A stretch of DNA of 20,717 nucleotides, taken from positions 1 through 20,717 of the IMG/VR virus record IMGVR_UViG_3300015360_000231; one strand, written 5' to 3'. The notes beneath the pieces are model-generated. The model worked only from the letters and a program-made list of their open reading frames with translations. It had not been told where the DNA came from and ran no database searches. Positions 14,388 through 20,088 of the stretch are shown here, piece by piece; position 1 is the stretch's first letter, and each line of letters opens with the position of its first letter. This DNA is from a virus. Position numbers and translations under genes: made by a program.

Positions 14388-15412
14388 GACGGAGTGCCTT
14401 TCGTGAATTTTGCAGAGAGAATGTTTTCGCGCATAGACTTCGGAGCGGAGCAAACGGAAAGAAAAGTACAACCGCCGTACATAGTGCAGGAATTCACAGG
14501 ACCAATCGGCCATGAGTTCGTCTCAAGCATATTGACGTAATCCTTCGCTGCACGAACAACGGCTTCCTTGAACTCATCAAAATCAAAGACGTCACGGGTT
14601 GTAATTTGACGCGGATAATGGGGGAGCGACCCCCGTGACGTCTTTGGCTTTTCTTTAACTTGTAGGCAATTTACGAGGAAGCCAAACGTCGGAAGTCCGA
14701 AGACCTCACGTGCACCATAAAGGTAACCCGTATACTGATGATTGGGCTTCAGGCGATTGTAGAAATCATTCCCGACGACTGATGAGGTCTTATGATCCGC
14801 AACGAGGACTTCACCTGTGTGAATGTGTCGCACTCCGAGATCGATCGTTCCGAAGTACTCAACGACAAGGTCAGCGCAATCGTGGACGACGACGGAGAAC
14901 TTCCGCTCAACGAAAGGACCCTGCTCGTCTACGATTGCAACATATGGATCATCAATGAAGGTCTTGAAATAGTGGTAGAGTATCCAGACGCCATTTTGAA
15001 TCGAACGCTTGTCGGTTTCTGGGAGTGCAGAGAGTGCCTGAGCCTTCTCGATAAACCCCGCAAGTGCCCTCGTAACGAGTCCATCGGGAACACCATGTCC
15101 ATAGGCGAGAAGCTCACAGTCTTCGATTTTCGGAAGGATGCGCTCCTCGACTGGACCTGAGTAGAAGATCTCAAGGGCTTTATGGACTGCAGAACCGAAG
15201 ATCGTAGCTGGACTTTCGTACTCAGCCCGCCAACGTGAGTGAAGGAGGAGATTCGCTTTTCGCGGACACTCCTGAATAACAGATACAGATGAGGAATTAA
15301 TACGGACTTTAGTCCGTCCGTCGTCCAGTTTCGTGACAGAAATCATCTCCTTGGGCGGTTGCGCTGCGATAGCAGGCACGACCTCACCGAGGTTTACGTC
15401 TACATGAGCCAT
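14384..15412 (-). CDS. Cas4/RecB-like PD-(D/E)XK nuclease with probable Fe-S cysteines
   Basis: A 342-residue protein. SSVSVIQECPRK (~41-52) is the N-terminal helix of the RecB/Cas4 superfamily with C49. FGSAVHKALE (~72-81) supplies the motif-I histidine H77, GTIDLGVR the acidic residue D191, and LVADHKTS D206 and K208 of the PD-(D/E)XK core; HQYTGYLYG is the following QxxxY helix. Three further cysteines, C309, C315 and C321, near the C-terminus together with C49 match the Cas4/AddB four-cysteine iron-sulphur layout. Phage members act as 5'-3' exonucleases or end-processing enzymes that expose strands for a recombinase, fitting the Sak4-like gene that follows by ATGA overlap. It is the first gene of the operon; a GGGGA 9 nt upstream is a weak SD. 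Confidence 0.82.
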   Translation of the reverse strand: MAHVDVNLGEVVPAIAAQPPKEMISVTKLDDGRTKVRINSSSVSVIQECPRKANLLLHSRWRAEYESPATIFGSAVHKALEIFYSGPVEERILPKIEDCELLAYGHGVPDGLVTRALAGFIEKAQALSALPETDKRSIQNGVWILYHYFKTFIDDPYVAIVDEQGPFVERKFSVVVHDCADLVVEYFGTIDLGVRHIHTGEVLVADHKTSSVVGNDFYNRLKPNHQYTGYLYGAREVFGLPTFGFLVNCLQVKEKPKTSRGSLPHYPRQITTRDVFDFDEFKEAVVRAAKDYVNMLETNSWPIGPVNSCTMYGGCTFLSVCSAPKSMRENILSAKFTKGTPS

Positions 15413-15448
15413 TTTGTTTATCCCCAGATTGCTTTAATGGTGTTACAC

Positions 15449-15479
15449 GCCGATAAAACACTGAATAAACTTCATCGGC
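15449..15479. promoter_or_regulatory. Dyad GCCGAT / ATCGGC in the divergent control region
   Basis: GCCGAT at 15449-15454 is mirrored exactly by ATCGGC at 15474-15479, 25 bp centre to centre. The arms touch the -10 and -35 of the minus-strand promoter candidate, so a regulator binding here could control the replication operon. A chance hairpin is possible. Confidence 0.3.
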
Positions 15480-15481
15480 AA
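15453..15481 (-). promoter_or_regulatory. Candidate sigma70-like promoter for the replication operon
   Basis: Read on the minus strand, TTGCCG (15481-15476), 17-nt spacer, TTTTAT (15458-15453), about 40 bp before the nuclease start. Each hexamer matches 4 of 6 consensus bases. Confidence 0.3.
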
Positions 15482-15495
15482 GGACATTTTTCATG

Positions 15496-15524
15496 TCGCT
15501 ATGCGCTTCGTCACCGCATATAAT
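15496..15524 (+). promoter_or_regulatory. Candidate sigma70-like promoter for the lysis operon
   Basis: A perfect TATAAT at 15519-15524 lies 36 bp before the start at 15560. The hexamer 17 bp upstream (TCGCTA, 15496-15501) is a poor -35. Confidence 0.4.
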
Positions 15525-15559
15525 AGACGTCACAGTACATTAATTTGCGAGGGCCACGG

Positions 15560-15811
15560 ATGGACTTATTCGTTATATGGCTGGGGGATATGCTCCAGTC
15601 CGAAATCATTAAAATGACAATTGCTTTTATGCTTGCTGCGAGACTGCACCGTCAGTGGGTGAAGAAGGACATGACGGAACAATTTGGAAAGATTACGTCT
15701 GCGATCGACAATCTGGCGGATAAACTAACGTCGGATATTCGTTTTCACTCCGAACGAATCGATGATCTCTCAAGTCGTGTGACTACAGTAGAGAGGAAGA
15801 TCGGAACATGA
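15560..15811 (+). CDS. Small membrane-anchored coiled-coil protein (holin/antiholin or spanin candidate)
   Basis: An 83-residue product. A hydrophobic N-terminal segment (about residues 1-28, MDLFVIWLGDMLQSEIIKM plus IAFMLAA) is followed by a basic turn RLHRQWVKK and a C-terminal coiled coil with heptad pattern ITSAIDNLADKL and RIDDLSSRVTTVERKIG. One membrane helix plus a coiled coil resembles haemolysin-XhlA-type holin helpers or an inner-membrane spanin without a recognisable match. A TTG start at 15545 is open, but GCGAGG 7 nt before ATG 15560 fixes the start. It is first in the lysis cassette and overlaps the next ORF by ATGA. Confidence 0.6.
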   Translation: MDLFVIWLGDMLQSEIIKMTIAFMLAARLHRQWVKKDMTEQFGKITSAIDNLADKLTSDIRFHSERIDDLSSRVTTVERKIGT

Positions 15812-15954
15812 GTGGTATTACCGAGACCTTAGTCTTGATTTCCATCCACACTCTCACCGCACTGTGCATCCTTTTTATCGGTGCATGTATGATCACCCTT
15901 GCAATCGATGAAAGCATGAAGATCGTTAAACGCATAATCCGGAGGATTAAGTAG
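15808..15954 (+). CDS. 48-aa single-helix membrane protein (holin-like)
   Basis: Very small ORF with start ATGA-overlapping the preceding stop. The product, MSGITETLVLISIH then LTALCILFIGACMITLAI and a basic end KIVKRIIRRIK, has one strong transmembrane helix of about 20 residues followed by a positively charged tail. That is the shape of pinholin-size proteins or holin regulators; a positive-inside cytoplasmic tail is predicted. It lies between two membrane- or lysis-linked genes and shares a TAGTG junction with the next. No sequence family was recognised, but the composition is unlikely by chance. Confidence 0.6.
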   Translation: MSGITETLVLISIHTLTALCILFIGACMITLAIDESMKIVKRIIRRIK

Positions 15955-16178
15955 TGGAACTAATTAAGTCGGAACTCGGTACTGAAGGTGAAGTAGCTGT
16001 TCTTCTAGGTAATGGAAAGTTGTCTCTCGTTGCGAAATATGACTCTAAGGGCTTTGATGGCGAAATGAAGTTGTCAGTTGATTCTGATTATTTCATCGAC
16101 GCTCTCGCTGCAAAGATTCCGGGTCAAATCGACGACGCAATCTTCTCCGTCCTTAAGGTCGCACTGAAGCAATTGTAG
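15954..16178 (+). CDS. Small conserved-looking phage protein of unknown function
   Basis: A 74-residue GTG-start protein (GGAGG 15941-15945, 8 nt upstream; TAGTG junction). The sequence MELIKSELGTEGEVAVLL, GKLSLVAKYDSKGFDGEMKL and DYFIDALAAKIPGQ suggests a small beta-hairpin followed by a helix (DDAIFSVLKVALKQL). No membrane segment or signal peptide. Its position between membrane-protein genes suggests a lysis-operon role, but I do not recognise it. Confidence 0.55.
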   Translation: MELIKSELGTEGEVAVLLGNGKLSLVAKYDSKGFDGEMKLSVDSDYFIDALAAKIPGQIDDAIFSVLKVALKQL

Positions 16179-16188
16179 TTGGTGCGCG

Positions 16189-16551
16189 GTGAAGGATTCA
16201 ATTAAACTCCTGCTCATTCAAGTCCTGGGTAAGCAGGCCTTCGCCGCACTCGTGCGAATTCCCGGTTTCGGCTTCGTCTTCGCCCTCCCTGTAGTACGAA
16301 CCGTTGTGCAGTTTATTATTGATCGAATAATAACGTGGGCTGTGCAGGAAACCGCTGTAGGTCTCTCAGTGCTTTGGATTCAAATTGATATGGCAGGAGA
16401 GATTAATTCTGCCCTAGATGCAGAAGCGAAACTTCGCGACATGCTTGAACACCCGCAGCGTTATTCTTATCATGAGCAAAAACTGATCGAGGAGCATTTC
16501 GATGATTCAACGGTGGATCTTATACAGCTTGGCATTAAGCGTCTCGGCTAA
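16189..16551 (+). CDS. Membrane protein of the lysis cassette (holin candidate)
   Basis: A 120-residue GTG-start protein. Residues ~16-65 are strongly hydrophobic: AALVRIPGFGFVFALPVVRT, VVQFIIDRIITWAVQ and TAVGLSVLWIQID, consistent with two membrane helices with a short positive loop. The remaining ~50 residues are acidic and helical (AEAKLRDMLEHPQRYSYH). Two helices and small size fit a class II-type holin. Only a weak SD is visible (TTGGTG). Its 3' end is overlapped by the next gene by 50 nt in another frame, as often occurs in lysis operons. Which of the three membrane proteins is the holin cannot be decided from sequence alone. Confidence 0.6.
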   Translation: MKDSIKLLLIQVLGKQAFAALVRIPGFGFVFALPVVRTVVQFIIDRIITWAVQETAVGLSVLWIQIDMAGEINSALDAEAKLRDMLEHPQRYSYHEQKLIEEHFDDSTVDLIQLGIKRLG

Positions 16552-16822
16552 TTTCGTCTTTGCCTCAGGCTGTGCAGTGAATATTAGAAATATTGAATTC
16601 TGCCGCGACAAAGGCAAGCTCGGTGCAACTTGTGCTTATTGGCTTAATGCGCGTGAGACGAAACGCACCGTAAGGGTTCTTGAGTGGAATGCCAAGCGCC
16701 TCGGAATGGTTTGCACGAGTGAAGAAGGTATGGGTAATATTAATGCACTTATCGAAACATTTTGTCAGTCACGCAAATGCGTTGAACAGGTTAAGGAACT
16801 TGTGAAGGCGCTTAAGGGGTAA
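16502..16822 (+). CDS. Exported cysteine-rich protein, possibly a spanin-like or periplasmic lysis factor
   Basis: A 106-residue protein with a signal peptide, MIQRWILYSLALSVSANFVF, with a cleavage possibility after A21 (VFA|SG) or a lipobox-like ASGC at 21-24. Six cysteines (C24, C34, C44, C71, C88, C93) in a mature part of only ~82 residues suggest disulphides in the periplasm. It contains no proline-rich Rz1-like region. GAGGAG at suitable spacing precedes ATG 16502, which lies 50 nt inside the upstream gene in the +1 frame; a nested Rz/Rz1-style architecture is thus possible but unproven. Immediately upstream of the endolysin. Confidence 0.6.
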   Translation: MIQRWILYSLALSVSANFVFASGCAVNIRNIEFCRDKGKLGATCAYWLNARETKRTVRVLEWNAKRLGMVCTSEEGMGNINALIETFCQSRKCVEQVKELVKALKG

Positions 16823-16825
16823 ACG

Positions 16826-17590
16826 ATGAAGCTAGGCGACACGGGTGATAATGTTAAGGCGATGAAGGTAAAGATCAATCGGTTTGGTTATGACCTCGAC
16901 ACCAACAATAATTATTTCGGCTTCAAAACTGACGGCGTAGTAAGAGCCTTTCAGGTTCGTTACGGTTTAGTAGTGGATGGACAAGTTGGTCCTCAGACAA
17001 TGGCAAGACTTGATCAAGGGATGGGAGACGAGCCAAAGCCACCAACTAATCCCATTTGGTTAGAGTATGCAAAGACGTTTGACAGCAAGAAAGAAACTGA
17101 CAGTAAATTTAACCCTTGGCTCTCGGGCTTCTGGAAAATTGTGGGCCTCCCAAATTTCAAGACTATTGTAGGTTCAAGCTTTGCGTGGTGCGGTCTTTTC
17201 GTCGCGGTCATGCTCTACAACAACGGAATACCTCATTTAAAGAGTGGCGCTGGAGCCCGTAACTGGGCTAAGTACGGCGTTGATATCGATTGGAAAAAAG
17301 ACGGCATTCCCAGAGGCGCAATCGTTCACATAAACCACAAGGGCAACTGTTCGAGCGGTTCAAGCAATCACGTAGGCTTTGCTGACGGTGATTGTACGGC
17401 TCAAGACCTACTCAAAAAGGGCGCTAAGATTAATATCTTCGGTGGCAATCAGAGTAACACTGCGAAGGTTTCAACGTTCGGAGCGTTTGAAATCTGCGAA
17501 GCTCGTTGGCCAGAGACCGTCGCTAAGCCAGGGCCAGTAACGAAGTCCATAAACTGCAGTGGCAGTGGTTCATCTGAATCAACGCGCTAG
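16826..17590 (+). CDS. Endolysin with peptidoglycan-binding and CHAP/NlpC-like amidase domain
   Basis: A 254-residue protein. N-terminal PG_binding_1 motif: KLGDTGDNVKAMKVKINRFG, then TDGVVRAFQVRYGLVVDGQV, GPQTMARL (residues ~2-62), the standard three-helix binding repeat. After a Pro-rich linker (PKPPTNP) comes a cysteine hydrolase core: SSFAWCGLFVAVMLYNNGI (catalytic C122), PRGAIVHINHKG, SNHVGFADGD (H182) and IFGGNQSNT (N208), matching the TIGR02594/CHAP-NlpC style of phage lysins. It cleaves peptidoglycan, probably as an endopeptidase or amidase. There is no signal peptide, so release needs a holin. AAGGGG lies 6 nt before ATG. The C-terminus overlaps an opposite-strand ORF by 12 nt. Confidence 0.88.
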   Translation: MKLGDTGDNVKAMKVKINRFGYDLDTNNNYFGFKTDGVVRAFQVRYGLVVDGQVGPQTMARLDQGMGDEPKPPTNPIWLEYAKTFDSKKETDSKFNPWLSGFWKIVGLPNFKTIVGSSFAWCGLFVAVMLYNNGIPHLKSGAGARNWAKYGVDIDWKKDGIPRGAIVHINHKGNCSSGSSNHVGFADGDCTAQDLLKKGAKINIFGGNQSNTAKVSTFGAFEICEARWPETVAKPGPVTKSINCSGSGSSESTR

Positions 17591-17812
17591 GTGAGAAGTA
17601 CTACGCGACTCGAGCCTATCCTCGATCAACTTAAGCAACTCCTTGAGCGCCTTGAGTGTATTATTCAACCCAATATCGAGAGGGGAGTTGTCCTCCAGCA
17701 TGACCTCTCGCATGGAGTTGAGCGAACGCCGGAGCTTAACGACTTCGCGTTTCTTCCCATGCAGATGATCAATGAGATCAGCCATTGACATATTTGTCTC
17801 GTACTCGCGCAC
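17579..17812 (-). CDS. Lone minus-strand coiled-coil protein
   Basis: A 77-residue GTG-start protein: MREYETNMSMADLIDHLHGK, then basic KKREVVKLRRSLNSMREVML and a leucine-spaced helix TLKALKELLKLIEDRLESRS. It should form a dimeric coiled coil; no catalytic motif. A very strong SD, GGGGAGGG (17826-17819), lies 7 nt before the GTG, which is why I prefer it over the 65-codon opposite-strand ORF at 17591-17788, which lacks an SD. It is the only minus-strand gene between the lysis and phosphoesterase blocks and its 3' end overlaps the endolysin 3' end. A hairpin covers the SD. Function unknown. Confidence 0.55.
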   Translation of the reverse strand: MREYETNMSMADLIDHLHGKKREVVKLRRSLNSMREVMLEDNSPLDIGLNNTLKALKELLKLIEDRLESRSTSHLAR

Positions 17813-17815
17813 CGT

Positions 17816-17841
17816 GTTCCCTCCCCGTTAGCGACGGGAAC
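17816..17841 (-). promoter_or_regulatory. Hairpin overlapping the SD of the lone minus-strand gene
   Basis: On the minus strand GTTCCC (17841-17836) and GGGAAC (17821-17816) form a 6-bp stem with a 14-nt loop; alternatively CCCGT and ACGGG (17838-17834/17828-17824) form an inner 5-bp stem with loop of 5. The two stems share bases, so they are mutually exclusive, and both include part of the GGGGAGGG SD at 17826-17819. This could restrain translation. Inferred. Confidence 0.35.
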
Positions 17842-17883
17842 TAGACTTTCGTTCTCCCCTAAATCTGTCAACATCTTACGTAT

Positions 17884-18588
17884 ATGACAACCAATGTCCT
17901 CGGTATCTCGGACCTGCAGATCCCGTTTGAACACCGCGATGCGCTGGATTTCACTCTCCACGTAGATCAGATGTTCTTCCCCGATAAAAAAAGAATCGTG
18001 GTGAACCTCGGGGACGAAGTCGATCAGCATACGGTCGGAAAGTGGCCCTCAAACCCCAGCGGTAAGTCCGGAGGGGATGAACTCAAAGAAGCAACTCATC
18101 GACTACGGGACTGGTACAAGGCCTTTCCCCATGTGCGTATCTGTACCAGTAACCATACATACAGAGCATGGAAGAAGGCCTACTTAAGTGGGATTCCCGC
18201 TCAGTTCATGCGCGAAGTGGGTGAAGTATATGGTGCGCCTGTTGGATGGAAGTGGGCAGATCGCTGGACTATCGACGACATACTCTTTGAGCACGGTGAG
18301 TTCGTAAGTGGTAAATGCGCGGCACTTCTCGCAGCGGAGCAAAACCGCATGAAAACCGTAATCGGTCACCAACATAGTCACGGTGGAGTTATTTACTCGG
18401 CCTCCTTTGATGGGCAGATATGGGGAATGAATACCGGGTGTCTTATCGACGTTGACCAGTATGCGTTTGATTACGGACGGGGACTGAGGAAGAAGCCTAC
18501 ACTAGGCCTCGGAGTGATTAAAAATGGCATTCCCTATTTCATCCCGATGATCCTTACAAAGAACAAACGATGGGCAGGTCGAGTATGA
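17884..18588 (+). CDS. Metallophosphoesterase (calcineurin-like)
   Basis: A 234-residue protein with the full calcineurin-like motif series: SDLQIPFEH (D10-x-Q12, where a histidine is commoner), NLGDEVDQH (G43, D44, D47), TSNHTYR (N90, H91), EHGEF (H137) and GHQHSHGG (G161, H162, H164). Such phage enzymes hydrolyse phosphodiesters of DNA, RNA or nucleotides using two metal ions; the exact substrate is unknown. It starts at 17884, the first possible start after a TAA at 17860-17862, yet no SD is visible upstream, so initiation may be leaderless or weak. Its C-terminus overlaps the next gene by ATGA. It is the first gene of a three-gene plus-strand unit. Confidence 0.8.
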   Translation: MTTNVLGISDLQIPFEHRDALDFTLHVDQMFFPDKKRIVVNLGDEVDQHTVGKWPSNPSGKSGGDELKEATHRLRDWYKAFPHVRICTSNHTYRAWKKAYLSGIPAQFMREVGEVYGAPVGWKWADRWTIDDILFEHGEFVSGKCAALLAAEQNRMKTVIGHQHSHGGVIYSASFDGQIWGMNTGCLIDVDQYAFDYGRGLRKKPTLGLGVIKNGIPYFIPMILTKNKRWAGRV

Positions 18589-18839
18589 TTAATCTTCCCG
18601 TGATTCACGTAATGTGGCGGGACTCTGAGTCATCAAATGAATGGACACCGCTTAATGAGGTAACGCCGGAACTTGACCTCACGCATACGGTCGGCTTCCT
18701 CGTAAAAGAAGAGGAATCATTTCTGCTTCTTGCGCTGAGCTACGATCCAGGGACAGAATCCATTAATGGATATAAGAAGATTCCGCGCAGTGCGATCGAA
18801 AAGACGAGGAAAATATGTTCGATCAAGATGACGAAATGA
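18585..18839 (+). CDS. Small phage protein with IPR-type C-terminus
   Basis: An 84-residue protein from ATG 18585 (ATGA overlap with the phosphoesterase stop, AGGT 7 nt upstream); an ATG five codons earlier is open but less well placed. It reads MINLPVIHVMWRDSESSNEW, LTHTVGFLVKEEESFLLLAL, and YKKIPRSAIEKTRK. The HVMW.D...W pattern, the TVGFLV hydrophobic core and the IPRSAI end recur in small phage proteins of unknown function. Its overlap into the next gene suggests a co-translated pair. No catalytic residue is apparent. Confidence 0.55.
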   Translation: MINLPVIHVMWRDSESSNEWTPLNEVTPELDLTHTVGFLVKEEESFLLLALSYDPGTESINGYKKIPRSAIEKTRKICSIKMTK

Positions 18840-19009
18840 CCTTTGATGTTGAAGCGAATGACGATGATACGGAAATTGCCCTAGTTGTGCGATCTCCGTC
18901 CGGGAAGAAGATCGATCAGCGCGAATTCATAGTGGCCCTCGAGCGGTATCTGCATGAGGTCGTACAAGCGGACATTTACTTTACACAAACGAGCGCAAGT
19001 CGCCATTAA
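18815..19009 (+). CDS. Small acidic protein of unknown function
   Basis: A 64-residue protein, N-terminally very acidic (MFDQDDEMTFDVEANDDDTE), then a more ordered part IALVVRSPSGKKIDQREFIV and LERYLHEVVQADIYF. ATG 18815 lies inside the preceding gene in another frame, with GAGGA a few nt upstream. The acidic start could interact with basic proteins or nucleic-acid binding partners, but nothing definite can be said. Last gene of this unit. Confidence 0.5.
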   Translation: MFDQDDEMTFDVEANDDDTEIALVVRSPSGKKIDQREFIVALERYLHEVVQADIYFTQTSASRH

Positions 19010-19035
19010 GGACCTGCGCCGTTTGAAGAAACTAA

Positions 19036-19365
19036 TTAACCGCCTGTTGCGTAGAGGTAGGTCATCTGGACCTTTTCGCCGTTAACAGAACTGTCCACCC
19101 AGAGATTACTGAGTTGAATGCCCTGACTACCGCCACGAATACCCGCACCCATTTCCGCACCGAGAGAGAAGCCAATTCCAGGGGAAAGACTTGCGATATA
19201 TATAGTGGAGCTTACGGTACTGAGACCGACGTAGATGACCCCTCCGTTGGCTTTTGCGGCTTCGAAATAAACAGAAACAGGCTTGATGTCGGTGTCGGTC
19301 ACGCACTGGATTTCCGTTCCTGCTGTAGTAACGGTAATTGTTGAGTGGATCGGGGTGACTGCCAT
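19036..19365 (-). CDS. Small beta-rich virion-like protein
   Basis: A 109-residue protein: MAVTPIHSTITVTTAGTEIQ, then GVIYVGLSTVSSTIYIASL, and QLSNLWVDSSVNGEKVQMTY near the end. The alternation of valine/isoleucine strands and glycine/serine turns, without acidic or enzymatic motifs, resembles small accessory virion proteins found near phage structural genes (for example in tail-spike or capsid-decoration gene sets). AAGGAG 5-6 nt before ATG is a good SD. It stands on the minus strand among apparent non-structural genes, away from the plus-strand virion operon. Last gene of its transcription unit; it converges with a plus gene, leaving a 26-nt gap. Confidence 0.65.
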   Translation of the reverse strand: MAVTPIHSTITVTTAGTEIQCVTDTDIKPVSVYFEAAKANGGVIYVGLSTVSSTIYIASLSPGIGFSLGAEMGAGIRGGSQGIQLSNLWVDSSVNGEKVQMTYLYATGG

Positions 19366-19436
19366 AGTGGCTCCTTCGTTTTAGTGTTTTATCTTTGAAG
19401 TCTGACGGGAATTAGTCAGCCAGACAAGGGTATATT

Positions 19437-19754
19437 CTAGTGCTCCGGGGGGTGATATTGCTCGCTCTCTTCGGGGAGGTCGGGTCCGAAGGTATGTGTT
19501 TTATTTCCTCCCGCTGGGAGAGGTAGTGCGCTTTCCTTATTGGCCTTCACTGGGACTGCGACCTTAGTCTCAACTAGAGCTAGGTCTTCGTCGGTTTCAG
19601 CGCGGACGGGACGAACGATTCGCTCGATTACGCCAATCTTTACGCGAAACATCCATGCAAGCTGCTTTTGCGTGTACTTGCCCTCAGTGTATAGCGCGAG
19701 CACTTCCTCTCGCTGATCGCGCCTTAACGCTGGCTCGCGTCCTTTGCCTGCCAT
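19437..19754 (-). CDS. Helix-turn-helix DNA-binding protein
   Basis: A 105-residue product from ATG 19754. REEVLALYTEGKYTQKQLAW (residues ~15-34) followed by MFRVKIGVIERIVRPV is a canonical homeodomain-like HTH: a first helix, the turn of a T-Q-K-Q-L type, and a recognition helix RVKIGVIERI. The C-terminus (ETDEDLALVETKVAV.., ending EQYHPPEH) is longer and acidic. It may be a transcription regulator or a small terminase subunit, which also starts with an HTH; no terminase oligomerisation pattern is clear. A TAATG junction with the preceding 18-codon ORF and a longer in-frame start (19823, MESCARG...) are both possible; 19754 is preferred because of the junction. Confidence 0.6.
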   Translation of the reverse strand: MAGKGREPALRRDQREEVLALYTEGKYTQKQLAWMFRVKIGVIERIVRPVRAETDEDLALVETKVAVPVKANKESALPLPAGGNKTHTFGPDLPEESEQYHPPEH

Positions 19755-19810
19755 TACGCGAACTCGGTGGTGTGGGTCATTTGCTCTCCGATGCGGTTGG
19801 TTTGCTTCAC
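19754..19810 (-). CDS. 18-codon mini-ORF joining two genes
   Basis: GTG at 19810 overlaps the TGA of the upstream gene (GTGA), and the TAA at 19754-19756 overlaps the ATG of the HTH gene (TAATG). The product would be MKQTNRIGEQMTHTTEFA. An internal ATG of the same frame is preceded by CGGAGAG, a fair SD. It may be a translational coupler rather than a functional peptide. Confidence 0.3.
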   Translation of the reverse strand: MKQTNRIGEQMTHTTEFA

Positions 19811-20088
19811 TGTTCATCCCACGGGCGCATGATTCCACCGTTTTTCATATCTAAGTAACGATTCGATTTTTCGCCTGTCATTTGCACCTCGATAAATTGA
19901 GCGAGCTCGCGCGTCTTTTCGCGTCCGAATGCGCAGGCTTCGGGCTCTGTATCGAAGGGACCAAATTGAAACGGCTCCCCGATCTGAACCTCTCCGGCGA
20001 AGTTCCAGATCGTAACCTCATAGAACCATTTTCCTTCGTCTGGCCCTTCGTCGGCGATTCCCGCGCGGCCTCGAATTCTTGGTATCAT
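19807..20088 (-). CDS. Small unknown protein, W/F-rich
   Basis: A 93-residue protein beginning MIPRIRGRAGIADEGPDEGK, with WFYEVTIWNFAGEVQIGEPF, QFGPFDTEPEACAFGREKTR and MRPWDEQ at the end. The WFYEVTIW...GPF.TE.EA..FG..K.RELA pattern is a small alpha/beta fold with a DNA- or protein-binding-size domain; comparable strings occur in small phage proteins, function unknown. Start overlaps the upstream stop by ATGA at 20085-20088; the 3' end overlaps the mini-ORF. Confidence 0.55.
   Translation of the reverse strand: MIPRIRGRAGIADEGPDEGKWFYEVTIWNFAGEVQIGEPFQFGPFDTEPEACAFGREKTRELAQFIEVQMTGEKSNRYLDMKNGGIMRPWDEQ

Noticed and set aside
17591-17788. 65-codon plus-strand ORF directly after the endolysin
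   Set aside because: GTG start without SD, antisense to the minus-strand gene that has a very strong SD; probably a mirror frame.
17785-17790. Perfect TTGACA on the plus strand
   Set aside because: No TATAAT-like hexamer 16-18 bp downstream, and inside coding sequence on the other strand.
17866-17871. TTGACA on the minus strand ahead of the lone minus-strand gene
   Set aside because: -10 position reads AAGTCT; too poor to call a promoter, although the gene must have one.
19396-19432. Inverted repeat CTGAC...GTCAG between the HTH and virion-like genes
   Set aside because: 5-bp stem without a following T-run; not enough to call a terminator or operator.
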